From NCBI GenBank assembly GCA_010015745.1, contig ML978157.1, positions 39,713-103,712 on the forward strand: 64,000 bases of DNA. The letters are read 5' to 3'. Of the stretch, positions 11,801 to 22,036 are shown piece after piece (the stretch's first letter is position 1; the number at the start of each line of letters is the position of its first letter). Made by a program: the position numbers and the translations under genes. Below the pieces are notes generated by a model that was not told the origin of the DNA, did no database searches, and was given only the letters and a program-made list of their open reading frames with translations. This DNA comes from Setomelanomma holmii (lineage: Eukaryota; Ascomycota; Dothideomycetes; Pleosporales; Phaeosphaeriaceae).

Positions 11801-11813
11801 AATAGAGAAATAA
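8808..11813 (+). CDS. Pentatricopeptide repeat (PPR) protein, probably mitochondrial
   Basis: Intronless frame of 1001 residues. Fungal PPR proteins bind organelle RNA and act in mitochondrial RNA stability, processing or translation. Repeats are recognisable at about residues 495-560 (MYNVVMHNAMEAGDYATAFKVYNALESNG, then QYTHSILLHGCA) and 720-790 (YTWNIFMQAFFKTSQVQAAERVFEILRSRG, then DQYTHGVLLRGYAKA). Weaker helical repeats lie between residues 280 and 460. The N-terminal 100 residues are rich in Arg, Ser and Ala, as in a mitochondrial leader, although there is an unusual KEKEKED stretch near residue 50. Residues 850-1001 are acidic, Pro-rich and probably unstructured. ATG 8808 is the first in-frame ATG, but an extra 5' exon cannot be excluded. 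The RNA target cannot be named. Confidence 0.85.
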   Translation: MPPARISNASFIASAEFPILPFLAPRIFAESPIRRRSDRYNEQRRGIQKEKEKEDNENVDLRAASELASRSTYCNSPRHRCQGPGTAGGLLQMTAPPWKSPVKTQASNPAAVLYAEISGFARTRLSTTPIAKASPRKVASRRRKTPEKASEVGGGREISGLRQQSPLLAARRGRALALERQRLDNLISRTAGQTAATRWQDGRYRSLLRRISNLERWDSCVLDLAQKGGGSLERQHLIRAFAALDRSLYPSVGRHSRKIIIRHDPRCVKWSADLFRDAAKHELHLTWKNWIALDIRTRTGAWCCLLLYLLDRKPGRAMQFIHVIANDPLLRGEKSEAIADALGHLSKLHTKGVYAPDGGWSVDKTAVKRSYVPSFLHIYRKALIRQRNVCSQDLLFNLVELSDIKDLKKVFDSLVESRAFLSFDTFLHYANAFAKAGEFKSALRCLDVLGARTPSASWGAVSDRERLRWTCALILRKSIANNQNYHETPGIVAAIVRLGIRMDIRMYNVVMHNAMEAGDYATAFKVYNALESNGLQADQYTHSILLHGCASQSDPTRFSRFATHCADIAEKTQDAWLATDYLYYLWASHQNDTDKQQTLALLRQAYDRFFLPKPIEVLEHRPRNTISVNKSMESSSNSPLKLRTLPVALYLLLQAHIQLAMERGTQQVLSLYQRFQLLVQQDTDSTLTELAKRPIIWNAFLLAFCKQQQFASASQLIKDMTNGSPQPNIYTWNIFMQAFFKTSQVQAAERVFEILRSRGVDPDQYTHGVLLRGYAKAQHVERIGEIMQQVTTEDEMDTDLLRLLARIVNRNKLMLTLEKSRLYKEVKLEEAVRSEAEEVGKRWEAPRLTLNEPEAMESNPVALPSDDKAAESDNSLIEENLDLQPQDAFEDGYDFLRPSSSDADPPPVSAPPLRSVQESLEDEMDPEVQYRRLREQLGIVAPDLSKTLHEAPGGPAPPSNPFGAGLGFKSMLPRVETPAALGDMSKGVIRKVESKGNPIEK

Positions 11814-12687
11814 ACAACCCTGTACAAATCATGTATACATACACCAGCCTTGAAGCTGAAATCAAATATATCCATATTTTTGAAGTTATATTTGATGCAT
11901 CGACATGATTTGACGTCATACCCGCAAAACAACGTGCAACCACCGCACGTCTCCCATCCTTCCAACCAAAACCAACTTGTGACCTCCGACATCCTCTCGC
12001 TTCACCTTGCTCACCCCATCCCCTGAAAATCCAGGCCTCCTTGTGGCGAGCGGGCATGACGGCTTAATCCCACAGTTTCCACCCGCGCACCTATCCCGGC
12101 TCAACTGCAATCGGCCCGGCTACACGATTCTCGGTACCGGACTGCCACGTCCAAGGAACCATTCAACGCCATTTGTCGTGCTTTGTCAATTTCTTTCTCA
12201 CCGATCGGAGCACGCTGATACTGCCGCTTCGAGTAGTTTGTCAACGAGCTGTGGATCGCAGAGGCCTTACCACGGCGCAACAAGAAGCGCAAAGCCCCCG
12301 TGTCGCCGGATACATCACGGCTTTGTGACCGATGGTGGGTACGGAGTCGAGCCGAGATGGTAAATCTGAGGATCCGTGGAGCGCTCGCGTGGCGAATCCC
12401 GATCAAAGTACTCGTTTGGGTAGTTTGTAGGCTCTGGGTGTGGATTGCGGAGGGTCTGCGACGGGCATACTTCCCTGTGGCTCGGTGTGGCTTTTTGGTC
12501 TGTCGCTTGCCTGAACCACACATGCACGTCGGACTATGAACTACTTGCGGAAGTCCATTGTTGCTCCGTCGTGCTGCTCATGCCCCTTGTGACTTTTGGT
12601 TACTCTGAAGGGAAAGTTTCTTTGTTCGTCGTGCATTGCGGAGGACGTGCCACGGATACTCTCCCGGCGCGGTTCCACGCGAAGGCG

Positions 12688-12737
12688 TACTGTGGTATCC
12701 GGCCAAAGTAGTGTAGGTGGGTACTCCGGCGCAGGGG
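12688..12737 (+). repeat. Left arm of 50-bp inverted repeat
   Basis: The 50 bases beginning TACTGTGGTATCCGGCC are the reverse complement of 13267-13316 with two mismatches (48 of 50 identical). The arms enclose about 530 bases, including the minisatellite. The identity is much higher than that of the surrounding degenerate repeats, so this part is either recent or conserved by gene conversion. Confidence 0.85.
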
Positions 12738-12834
12738 GGCGCACGGACAATAATATCATGTTTTTCATCAGCCACCAGGTAATTTTGTATGGAAACAAAT
12801 GCAACTTATCCATCTTGTGTCACAACGCGTTCCT

Positions 12835-13012
12835 CTACCTCAACCATGATACCTCAACCATGATACCTCAACCATGATACCTCAACCATGATACCTCAAC
12901 CATGATACCTCAACCATGANNNNNNNNNNTACCTCAACCATGATACCTCAACCATGATACCTCAACCATGATACCTCAACCATGATACCTCAACCATGAT
13001 ACCTCAACCATG
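12835..13012 (+). repeat. 14-bp minisatellite (ATACCTCAACCATG)n
   Basis: Six near-perfect units run from 12835 to 12918. After the N gap, a partial unit (12930-12942) is followed by five units to 13012. The first unit starts CT instead of AT; otherwise units are identical. The true copy number is unknown because the gap falls inside the array. There are no unique spacers, so this is not a CRISPR array. Confidence 0.95.
12920..12929. other. Assembly gap (10 N)
   Basis: Ten undetermined bases sit inside the minisatellite. A run of exactly ten is normally a placeholder, so the real length is not known. Confidence 0.98.
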
Positions 13013-13266
13013 ACACCCCCATCCACGCCTCGTCGCCATCAATACCTAACTCGTGATCAGCGCCTTCAAGTACAGACTCTCAGACTTGCTGGCCATACCC
13101 ACCCAGGAAGCCTGGGATTCTATTGGTGAGGCTGTACTAAGAGACTTGGTTGATAGTTTGCAAGCTCGATGCTAGGCAATGATTGGTGCTAAGGGTGGTT
13201 ACACAAAGTATTAAAATTTGTATGTATTAAAGGATAGAGTTGAGTTCAGAGCATTTCAAAACACAG

Positions 13267-13316
13267 CCCCTGCGCCGGTGTACCCACCTACACTACTTTT
13301 GCCGGATACCACAGTA
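13267..13316 (-). repeat. Right arm of 50-bp inverted repeat
   Basis: Reverse complement of 12688-12737 with two mismatches. It includes the GGATACCACA box shared with the degenerate repeats to its right. Confidence 0.85.
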
Positions 13317-13858
13317 TATCAGTTTCCGTAGAGGGGAAGCCCCGTGCGAAGGCGAGATGGGCATACGCATTCACCGAGTGGTACAGACGCGCACCGAAAC
13401 ATGGGATGTTACTGTGTCTGGCAAGTTTGCGAGCTTGTGTTGATTGCAGAGGCCTTTCTGCGGCGATATTCGCAAGCCCACGCAGTCTTACTGAGGTGAA
13501 TGTGGTTTGGCGTGTGCCGTGGAAGCTTGAGGATACCACAGATCCCGTGACCCAGAACTACGAACCCCACGAACCCCGATATAGGCAATGCTGGAATCCC
13601 ATACCTACTTGATCAGGCAGGTTTGATGGGTGCTGTCGCTTGAAAAGGCTCTTCTGCGGTCGAATTCTGAAGCCTTCAATTGTCGGATTTTTCCTCCGAG
13701 GTACCACAGACGCATCGATCTTCGACTTATTCATAGTATACTCAACCAAGATGCATGTCGATTCCGTACGCTCTATACCTACTCGATCAGGCAACTTGAA
13801 GGAATCTGTCGATTGCGGAGGCTCTACTACGGCCAAAATTCCTTGACATCGTATGTTG

Positions 13859-14568
13859 TTATGCCTCCGAGGTACCACAATCACTCGACCCTTTGACTGA
13901 GGACGTTTGATGGACATGCACACAACATGCTCTGGTTGAATGTTTAGTGATCAAATACATTTCACAGCTAGTCAACTGCAGCATCTTCACCGCGGTTACT
14001 AAACTAGTCTCCGTGTTGACCAAGGGTCTGGAAAGCCAAGAGTCGTCTGTTTGTTGGCCAACATCCTCAGCTTCGACATATTCACCATCCTCCAACCTCA
14101 AGCCACCAAACAACTTCATGAGACGTCTCCATAAGGTGAAGATCCGTGTCACATGCAGTCCCACGCCCAGCACTGCCCAAAAACAGCCATGTCTTAACCG
14201 CCGCCGTTGCATCAGGTATCCGCGCGCAGTCCAGCACGCGCCTCATCCAGAAAGTCACACAACATGCGCCGTTCCACAACGCACATACCACGGCTGTCGA
14301 GTCCGAACAGCGGATAGCCAATCACTTCAGATCGAACACGAGGCGAAAATCGATGCTTGAGATGCAAGCAAAAGGCTTGAAGGATCGTAGTGATGTGGAT
14401 ACGAATGCCAAGCATCGCATACTTCCACAACGGGGAAGCATCGATTACAGCGCGCCAGAGGCATACCATCCCGTGCTCAGGGCCGCTTGTTTCGGGTACT
14501 CTACCCGTTGCATGGGCTATGGCGTGATGGCGATCTTCTCTCTCATTACGACTCCATGGTGATCGCAT
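13859..14568 (-). other. Possible small or decayed gene, unrecognised
   Basis: Two open minus-strand frames could be joined. The first starts at ATG 14568 (an inner ATG is at 14415) and includes IHITTILQAFCLHLKHRF. A GTATGT donor near 14290 and a GGGCAG acceptor near 14168 would join it in frame to a second segment beginning LGVGLHVTRIFTLWRRL, followed by an acidic stretch. The intron would be about 110-120 nt, longer than usual here. I recognise no family, and the region is next to decayed repeats, so this may be a chance frame or a remnant. Confidence 0.2.
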
Positions 14569-15297
14569 CCTATGTTACCTGTTTGGGCAAGTGTAATTGG
14601 TTGTGTGAATGATAGCGGGTTCTCAAGGCGCTGCACCCACAGTGCTGCGTGTGTACGGCTGCGTGCATCATGAGGTTGAGGAGGAGCTGGAGATGGGTAC
14701 GACACCTGGATACTTGCTGCTTCAGGAAAGTAAGGTTATGAGTGTAGATTGCAGATGCAGAACACGGGTTCGAAAGCCGCAAAGGATACTATTGTAATTA
14801 TGCTTATGGTATTGTGGAGTTAGATGTGCTTCAAAATTTGTCAGTATGCTTTGGATAGTCTTCGTTTTCACTGTGCGCACTTTCCGCGTTGGTGATGTTA
14901 ACGTGTATTTCAGCAGTGTCGTATGGCTGTCCGTCTTCTCATATGATCTCGAGAATAAGAAGCGCTTTTGTCGTGGCGTGGGAAGCACTTCAATTGCAAA
15001 ATCTCAGAACGTCGTCGCCGCGAAATGCCGTCACTTCCCGGCTCGGCGTTCACAGCCGCATCACAAAAAGGAGCCGTACCCGGATGGCAGTCATCCAGCT
15101 TGTAATTCAGAAAATCAGGAACATCACTCCACGGATCCGAGTTAGGCAACTTTGACTTGAAAGGTGTGGATTGCAGCTGAAATCCACGGCTACAATTTCC
15201 GGCGTCCTTGCGCTGAAACCCAAACTACTTGTTCACCGATGAACCCGGCCAATCATGCCGCATCATATCACTACCCCGGGTACAACTTCAACATTAC

Positions 15298-17484
15298 TCA
15301 TGTCTTCTTGCTCCCAAAGTCGGCCCCTATCTTCCTGAACAAGGTCCCAAAGCTGCCTCGAGTCTCCCAGATGGGCAATAGACAGCTGATTGCACTGGAT
15401 GCGAAGACCCAGATGAAACTTACGACTACCCAGCCGGTGAAGAAACCCTTCGAGAAGATATATCCGGAGAAGAACATGGGCATGGGCCACAGGAAGTCTA
15501 GGATGAAGGTTATTACGAAGGCGGAAATGCAGGCGAGCTTGAAAGAGCGTCGAAGGGTTTTGGGATCATCCTCTTCGACGGCCGTTGGTGCGAGATGAGC
15601 GGGAAGAGCGCTTTGAGGAGCTGCTGGTGCAGAATAGGATTCTTCGGGATCCTTCTTCTCGCCGGAGTCAGAAAGCTCAGGCGAGGATTCTTCTCTTGGA
15701 GTTGTGGTTCCGTCCTGGGAAGTACCATCATCAACGACGGCATTGATAGCTCGAGTAATCTCCCAGTCGAAATTGGCTGGCTTGATGTATGAGATGACTA
15801 CAGTGACAATCAAGCCGGTCATGATCGAAGCTAGATTGCCAGCAAGAGTCGGGTACGAAAGACCAGTCGTCTCCACGGTGATCTCGCCATAGTAGTGTTT
15901 GGCGGTCGTAAGCCATGCGATTATGCCAGCAGAGAGCCCAGAGAGACAGCCTGCGATAGCACCAGCCTTGGATTGCTTGCGCCAAGTGATGGTGAAAGCC
16001 GCCGGGAAGACAGCGCCTCCTATGAGGAGTCCCATGACCCTGTGAATGATTAGCTACCATGTCTCGACTGAGTGAGTTGGGCATAACATACAAGAAGAGC
16101 CAACCAAGATCGATGGATGCCGCGTTCCAGATACACGCGAAGACGGACATTATCAGTCCGAAAAAGCAGATCATGATGTGCGAAACAAAGATGAGCTGCT
16201 TTGGTGTCGCTTTCGGCTGGATGTACGCCTTGTATACATCGAAGGTCAGGAGCGAAGAAACAGCAATGAGCTCCGCAGAAGCACAGGACGTGACCGCCAT
16301 GAAGAGAACGATCAGTAAGGCGACCGCTCCTCCCTGGCCCATAAGCGTCTCTGCAGCGAAAGCGGCAGCAAGACCAGAAGATATTTGACCAGATGTTGGA
16401 ACATTGGGGTATGTCGGGAACCGCGGATTGTCCGTTAATGCTGCGGCAGCCAAACCCAGTGTGGTAGAAAATCCAAATGGAATTGCGAACCACGCCAGGC
16501 CTCCGAGCAGATAGGCACGGACAGCCGTGGATGGCTTCGATGCAATTGCACGTTGCCAATATGCTTGGTCCAGGAAGACAGTGCCAGATCCGGAGCAGAG
16601 CTGGATGACGCCAAAAACGAGGCCAAAATTGGACTTCAAGGTAAGGTACGAACCCTCCTTGTTGCCGGAGATTGGGCGTTGTTCTCCAGCTTTTACGAGA
16701 AGATCGTACATCTCGCCAGGCGAGCCGATCAGGGGACTGACTGCATACGCGTTGAACATGAAGTATAAGATGATTATCATGAGGATCAAGGTATGGCTGT
16801 AGTCGCACAGGAAGGTCGCTCTCAGACCACCCAGGATGACGTACGCACAAACACCTACACACGTTAGTACGCAATCCTATGTAGTTGTTTAGAATGCTCT
16901 TACCAACTGGGATCAGGAAGATAGCACCGTATACACTCATCCCCGTTAGGCTGGTGACGACCGCACTGCCACCGAGGAGGAGCTGGCTGCCGACCAGGAT
17001 GTTCGTTACAAAGGCGAAGAACATGAATACGAGATGTGCGAATGCCCCATATCGGGCCTTGACGATTTCGAGATATGTGTGGCATCTCGGCGCATTCTGC
17101 TTGACCTTACATGCCAGAATCGAGAACATGAGAATTTGTACAGTGGCACCCGCGGCATACCAAAATGGGCCAGCGACACCATACGTATATGCCACAGTCG
17201 ACGATTGTAGGAGAGTGGCAGCCCACGTCCAGGCCGAGACGATTCCAGAGGCGATCAATCCGGGCTTCACGGAGCGCGATGCTGTGTTAAACTCTTCAGA
17301 TTGATGCGTTGAGTACTTCGTGTAGCGGTTTTGAAGGTATGATATGAACATCATCAGAAACGCGAAGAAAAAACCGATGCCCACAACAACGCCTGATAAT
17401 GTTAGCCAGAAAAGGTTCCCATATTCATTGCTTCGTACCATAACCGGCCCCAACTGGGAGGGGAGTCTTGGTTGTGTCCGCCAT
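15298..17484 (-). CDS. dur3: Urea/polyamine transporter of the sodium:solute symporter family (Dur3 type)
   Basis: Active urea uptake at the plasma membrane. Four exons (17484-17439, 17392-16904, 16854-16092, 16039-15298) with introns of 46, 49 and 52 nt give 679 residues, as expected for Dur3. The spliced N-terminus reads MADTTKTPLPVGAGYGVVVGIG, the typical Dur3 start. Conserved blocks follow: QSEEFNTASRSVKPGLIASG, AWTWAATLLQSSTVAYTYG, NAPRCHTYLEIVKARYG, and a later SCASAELIAVSSLLTFDVY. About 15 hydrophobic segments are present. The loop after KPANFDWEITRAINA is a Ser/Glu/Pro-rich cytoplasmic segment of about 60 residues. The minus-strand frame is also open upstream of 17484 but that extension lacks Dur3 similarity, which supports the spliced start. 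Nitrogen-catabolite control is likely from family knowledge. Confidence 0.93.
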
Positions 17485-19770
17485 CTGGAGGTCTTGTTTT
17501 GATCGTTGCGAAAACAGCGAGCGTCTTCGCGACTCGATATGTTGGGACACAGGAAAGGCATATATGTCGTCTTCAAATTTCTGCGGGTTGGAGCCATTGA
17601 CGCATCAACGACAACGCTCCTGCATGAACATCTGCCGGCCAAGATATGTCCGCGGCGGCGGCACGACGGAGTAGATCGCCTCCAACGTTGTGATATCCAT
17701 TGCTGATTGTACACAGTGACAAGTGACAGTGGCAATCGAGAGTTCTGAGGTCTGAACGACACGCGATAAGCCAGGGCATGCATCCTTCCCGTGTCGCAGA
17801 AACGCGCTGTGATGTTCAGGACGCGTCGATCAATTGCCTTGCTTGGTGCAGTTGGTCGTTATCGCAGCAGTTGGAGTTACCCCGATTGGAGTAAGCACAG
17901 ATAAGAATGACTCCAAGACCTTAGAAACGCTTGTCACTCACTTGCTTTCATGGGTCCATGATCTCATAGTTGAGCATAGGAAAGAAGTTGCCGAACGCTT
18001 GTAAGGGAGCTGATAAAGCACAACGTATGACCGCCCACTGTGTGTATCGGACCCTGCTTGAATAATAGCCTACCCCACGGAGAGTTCGTGGGGTCGATTG
18101 AACACAAGCTCCAGAGCACGTGGAGTAGTCGGAAAGAAGTTAGCAGAGTCGGATTAGGAAATGCAGACTGGCAAAGACTTCACACTAGAGACTTCATTGT
18201 ACTGGGCAGCCGACTGATGTTCTTGCGACTGTACTTCTGGAACACTCAGCATATATGGCTAGAAGATCCATCTGAAAAACGCAATAAGAAGTGGCACGAC
18301 GGTAAGTATGGCGGAAGGGTTCCGCTGCTGACCTGGTCTTGGTGTGGCACATCGACCTGTCGCAGTGCTCTTACTACTAGACAATAACGTGCTTCTGGCC
18401 TGCTCGAGGATGCCGCGACAGGGCAAATGGAGCCGCAAATTGCCTTCCTGGAGGACTGGTACAACATGAGACGTGGCGTGGCGGACCCGTGGTTTCGCGA
18501 GACTGTCTCAACGCCATGAGAAAAGTCGGACTTTGGACCCGTGCAATTGTTGCTGATTTCGACACTTGGTCGAAGAACTTACTGCAAAGGGCATATGAAG
18601 TGGGTATAAGCTTCTGTCGACTGACACGAGGGAAATGAGGTGGAGAGTCCGTCGTGAGCTGTTCCCGTGGTTGTGCAGCTGGTTTCGATGGCAATCTCGT
18701 TACTGCTAAAAGGGGAAAAGATTTCGGGAAAGGGAGGTGCGACCATTGCTTCTACCTCGGACCGAGGAAAATGGAACCTCAATATCTCAACTGTCATCAA
18801 AACTCCGCGAAACAATAGTCGGATGGATTCAACACCAGTCTTACGCCAGGCACCATACAATGGGTAATCGCCATGCAACTTAATTCAGTGCTCGTCTCTT
18901 CGCACGACCTTCCGATGACGTAGCGTCGGTCACCGTTCACACCGACGAGACAATGTCCAGGTCACAGGCTATGCAACGACCTCCTGCGCAGAAAGAACTT
19001 CACAACAAAGTGGATCTCTGTACGCCACTCGCAGAGCCGCACTTGTTCATCCGTCACTCACCGTCGCCGTAGTGGGTCTCAGCGGTTGACCACTGGGTCG
19101 TCTTGCTGTCTTCCGCCGTTATGCCTTTGCGTGAAGGATGGTCGACTGGTGAACTCTTATCAGCCGCCTTTTGCACAACATTGGGTGTCAGGTGATATAC
19201 TGCTCTCTCTTTCTGAGCGAGACAGCATCCGCTATGGCATTGTATGCAGTGCTTCAGCACGGCTCTATCTCGGCTGACTTCGGCGAGCGCATTGATACGG
19301 TCCGATAGAACTTCTCACGCTGCACCTGACGGTTACCGTTCCATCAAAGCTCCACAAGTGACGGTGATCGAAGCCTGCATCCTGACCTTATCAGACTTTG
19401 CACAGGGAAGAAGACCCTCAAGGATACCGAATTTGACCCGCGCCAGTCGGAAGACTACGCTTGGTGAAGTTTGACATTGGCCAAGAGTGAACAGCCCGTG
19501 CTTAACGTTCCGAGTCAAGCTAACGCCCGCTGTTTGCAGTGCTTGCAGGGCTGGTATCAAACATGACGTCTTTCTGTCTGGTACCGAGCTCGAGTACCGA
19601 CGCATACCGTGAGGTTGGAAATGCGGACTTTAGGTGCCATGTGCACAATGACGGCATTTGGGAAGGCGGGATCGTGGAGAGAAGTGGGTGTTTAAAACGG
19701 TCCTGGAGTCCCCACGGTGTTGTAGCACGACCCATCCAATCCAGCAAATTTCCTTCTACCGCTCTCAATC
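17485..19770. other. Divergent intergenic region, dur3 and hexose transporter
   Basis: A 2.3-kb stretch between two divergently transcribed transporter genes. No frame has a recognisable domain. It probably holds both promoters. GATA-type sites near dur3 are listed separately. Confidence 0.5.
17765..18016. promoter_or_regulatory. GATA motifs upstream of dur3
   Basis: HGATAR-type sites occur at about 17765-17770 (GATAAG), 17900-17905 (GATAAG) and 18012-18016 (GATAA), within 530 bases of the dur3 start. AreA/NIT2 GATA factors control urea transporters in other filamentous ascomycetes. A few such sites are expected by chance in this length, so the support is modest. Confidence 0.3.
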
Positions 19771-21528
19771 ATGGCGATTTTTGATCGCTTCAGGGCGCAT
19801 TCGCCCTCGCCAGTGTCTTCGACTGCAGATGTTGAGAAGAAACCTCAGATTCTGGAGATTGGCATGCGCCAAATCTTCCGACCCAGAATCATCGCCATGG
19901 CCATCATTGTCTCAATGGGTGGTTTCATCTTTGGCTATGACACTGGACAGATCAGCGGCTTCTTGGAGATGCCTGACTTCCTGGAGAGATTCGCCGATGA
20001 GACTGACGCTGATGGCAATCTGAAGTTCAGCAATTGGAAGTCAGGTCTGATCGTGGCTTTGGTATGCAATCCTCACGTAGTCATCTAGCACATGTAACTA
20101 ATCCCTTCGCAGCTCTCTATTGGTACACTCATAGGCGCCCTGATCGCTGCACCAGTCTCCGACAAATTCGGCCGCAAATATTCGATCGTCTTCTGGAATA
20201 TCGTCTTCTGCGTGGGCGTGATTGTGCAAATCACCACAACCAACACATGGTACCAGATATCTCTCGGCAGATGGGTTGCTGGTCTGGGTGTGGGCGGTTT
20301 GTCGGTACTCACGCCTATGTACCAGTCAGAAACCGCCCCACGATATGTTCGTGGCGCACTGGTATCATGCTACCAGCTCTTCATCACCCTGGGCATCTTC
20401 GTCGCATACTGCATCAACTTTGGCACTGAGAATACCCGGAATGCAAGCTCGTGGAAGATCCCCATGGGCATTGGCTTCATCTGGTCATTCCTGATGGTAG
20501 TCGGCATCATGTTCATGCAAGAATCGCCGCGATGGGAATACCGCAAAGGAAAAATCGACAGCGCGCGCCACACCATCGCGCTCAGCTATGGTGTCCCTGA
20601 GGAGCATCCGCATGTGCAGACCGAGATTCGCGAGATCGAGGCCAAACTCGAAGCCGAGCGCGCTGGCGGTGCTCATCATCCGTGGTACGAGATCTTTACT
20701 GGCCCGCGTATGATGTACCGCACATTGCTCGGTATTACACTCCAAGCGCTGCAACAACTTACTGGAGCAAACTACTACTTCTACTATGGCACTACCATCT
20801 TCGACTCCGTGGGCATCTCCAATTCATACGTAACCTCGATAATCCTCGGCGCGGTTAACTTCGGCATGACTTTCCCCGGTCTCTACATCGTCGAAAAGTA
20901 CGGCCGCAGGCCCTCGCTCATCTACGGAGCGCTTTGGATGTTCATGTGCTTCCTTGTGTTCGCCTCGCTGGGCCACTTTGCGCTTCCCAACGATGACGGA
21001 ACGTCGAACCAAGGCATCGGATACGCCATGATCGTCTTCGCTTGCCTGTTCATCTCCGCTTTCGCGATGACGTGGGGTCCTATCATCTGGGCTGTTGTCG
21101 GAGAAATTTACCCATCTAGATACCGCGCTAAGTGTATGGCTCTCGCTACGGCATCAAATTGGGTTTTCAACTTCCTCATCAGTTTCTTCACGCCGTACAT
21201 CACATCCGCCATCGATTACCGCTACGGCTACGTATTCGCCGGGTGCTGTTTTGCCGGCGCGGTGGTCGTGTACTTCTTCGTATGCGAGAGTCATGGTAGG
21301 AGTTTGGAGGAGATTGACACCATGTACATCCTTGGTGTCACGCCATGGAAGAGCAAGAACTGGCATCCTACTCCTGGTGAGGATTTACCGAACTTGGATA
21401 ACACGTACCTTACCCCTGGTGCGAGGGGTATCAATAAGAAGCACGAGGCGCGTGCGCCAGAGCAGATTATGAGGGAGGAAGCGCCGGTGACTGAGGCGGA
21501 TATGCAAGCTTCTGGCGCCAGGCAGTAG
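19771..21528 (+). CDS. MFS monosaccharide (hexose) transporter
   Basis: Sugar porter of the major facilitator superfamily, plasma membrane, probably glucose uptake. Two exons (19771-20061 and 20113-21528) with a 51-nt intron give 568 residues. The first transmembrane segment carries GGFIFGYDTGQISGF. The sugar-porter signatures are DKFGRKY after TM2, GRWVAGLGVGGLSVLTPMYQSE, ESPRWEYRKGK before the central loop, TGANYYFYYGTTIF in TM7, EKYGRRPSLI, WGPIIWAVVGEIYPSRYRAK and the final CESHGRSLEEIDTMY. The tail is hydrophilic and Pro/Glu-rich. The intron ends ACTAATCCCTTCGCAG, a useful reference for the tRNA insertion 2 kb downstream. Confidence 0.93.
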
Positions 21529-22015
21529 ATTTAAGGTAGTTTAGACTAGACAGGAAAGTGAATTTCATTGTTAAACAATTACTGCTGCGCGAGACTCGAT
21601 AGAGGCCCCAATCGTCCAATGTTGATATAGGTACTGTGTTCGCCAACGATGTGCATCCAATTTGCGTGGAGGGTTCCCTAAGACAACGACGACATAGCGT
21701 CCTAACATGTCATACACCAACATACGGACTTGCCTACGACAAAGAACCATCCAGGCATAAGACCAGTGAAGCTCAAAAAAGCACAAGTGAAACTCCGCAC
21801 CCCCAACACTACACCTTGCAATTGCTCGCATGACTATTTCATTCTCTGTACGTTGTCACCAAAGGGTGTATCACAACACACTCTTGTCGTCTGTGCTGGG
21901 ACAAACTCACTCCAAGTCACCAAAAGATTACAGCGTATATACGTTGGACAAGAAGTTGGATCAAATGCCAAAAAGAAATTTCGAATTATCCTGGCAAAGG
22001 AGCCAGGCACGAGGA
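21529..22015. other. Intergenic region between hexose transporter and tRNA
   Basis: Contains the transporter's 3' end region and the 3' flank of the tRNA gene. No protein gene is visible. The tRNA-side hairpin and T-run are listed separately. Confidence 0.5.
21970..22007 (-). terminator. tRNA 3' flank: hairpin and Pol III T-run
   Basis: Read on the minus strand, a perfect 6-bp hairpin (CCTGGC, loop TCCTTT, GCCAGG) starts 8 bases after the tRNA discriminator. A run of five T at 21974-21970 follows about 42 bases after the tRNA end. Five T is a sufficient Pol III terminator in fungi. The hairpin is not a usual tRNA trailer element. Confidence 0.5.
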
Positions 22016-22036
22016 TGTCCCCTTCGTGGATCGAAC

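Larger units (their letters stand above)
12225..13900. repeat. Degenerate dispersed/tandem repeats, about 170-195 bp unit
   Basis: Two boxes recur in the same orientation. One resembles GATCAGGCAACTTGAAGG followed by TGTCGATTGCGGAGGCTCT, seen at about 13785 and 13611 and in weaker form at about 13416, 12413, 12226 and 15143. The other is GAGGTACCACA or GGATACCACA, at about 13301, 13532, 13697 and 13866. Spacing between neighbouring copies is about 167-196 bases. Copies diverge strongly. No transposase or reverse transcriptase motif was seen, so the origin is unknown. Confidence 0.6.
11814..15297. other. Gene-poor, repeat-bearing island of 3.5 kb
   Basis: This is the longest gene-free stretch. 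It contains degenerate repeats of about 170-195 bases, a 14-base minisatellite with an N gap, and a 50-base inverted repeat (listed separately). Short frames on both strands repeat each other's translations because of the repeats, not because they are genes. The best remaining coding candidate lies at about 13859-14568 on the minus strand and is listed with low confidence. Confidence 0.7.

Noticed and set aside
12835..13012. Regular short repeats that could suggest a CRISPR array
   Set aside because: Units are contiguous 14-mers with no unique spacers, and the host is a fungus; this is a minisatellite.
14756..14780. CGGGTTCGAAAGCCG, a B-box-like motif on the plus strand
   Set aside because: The flanking bases do not form a five-pair T-stem and no other tRNA elements are present.
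16050..17783. A 577-codon minus-strand frame starting upstream of dur3
   Set aside because: It runs through introns 1 and 2 of the transporter; similarity to Dur3 is kept only within the modelled exons, and the N-terminal 100 codons have no family match.
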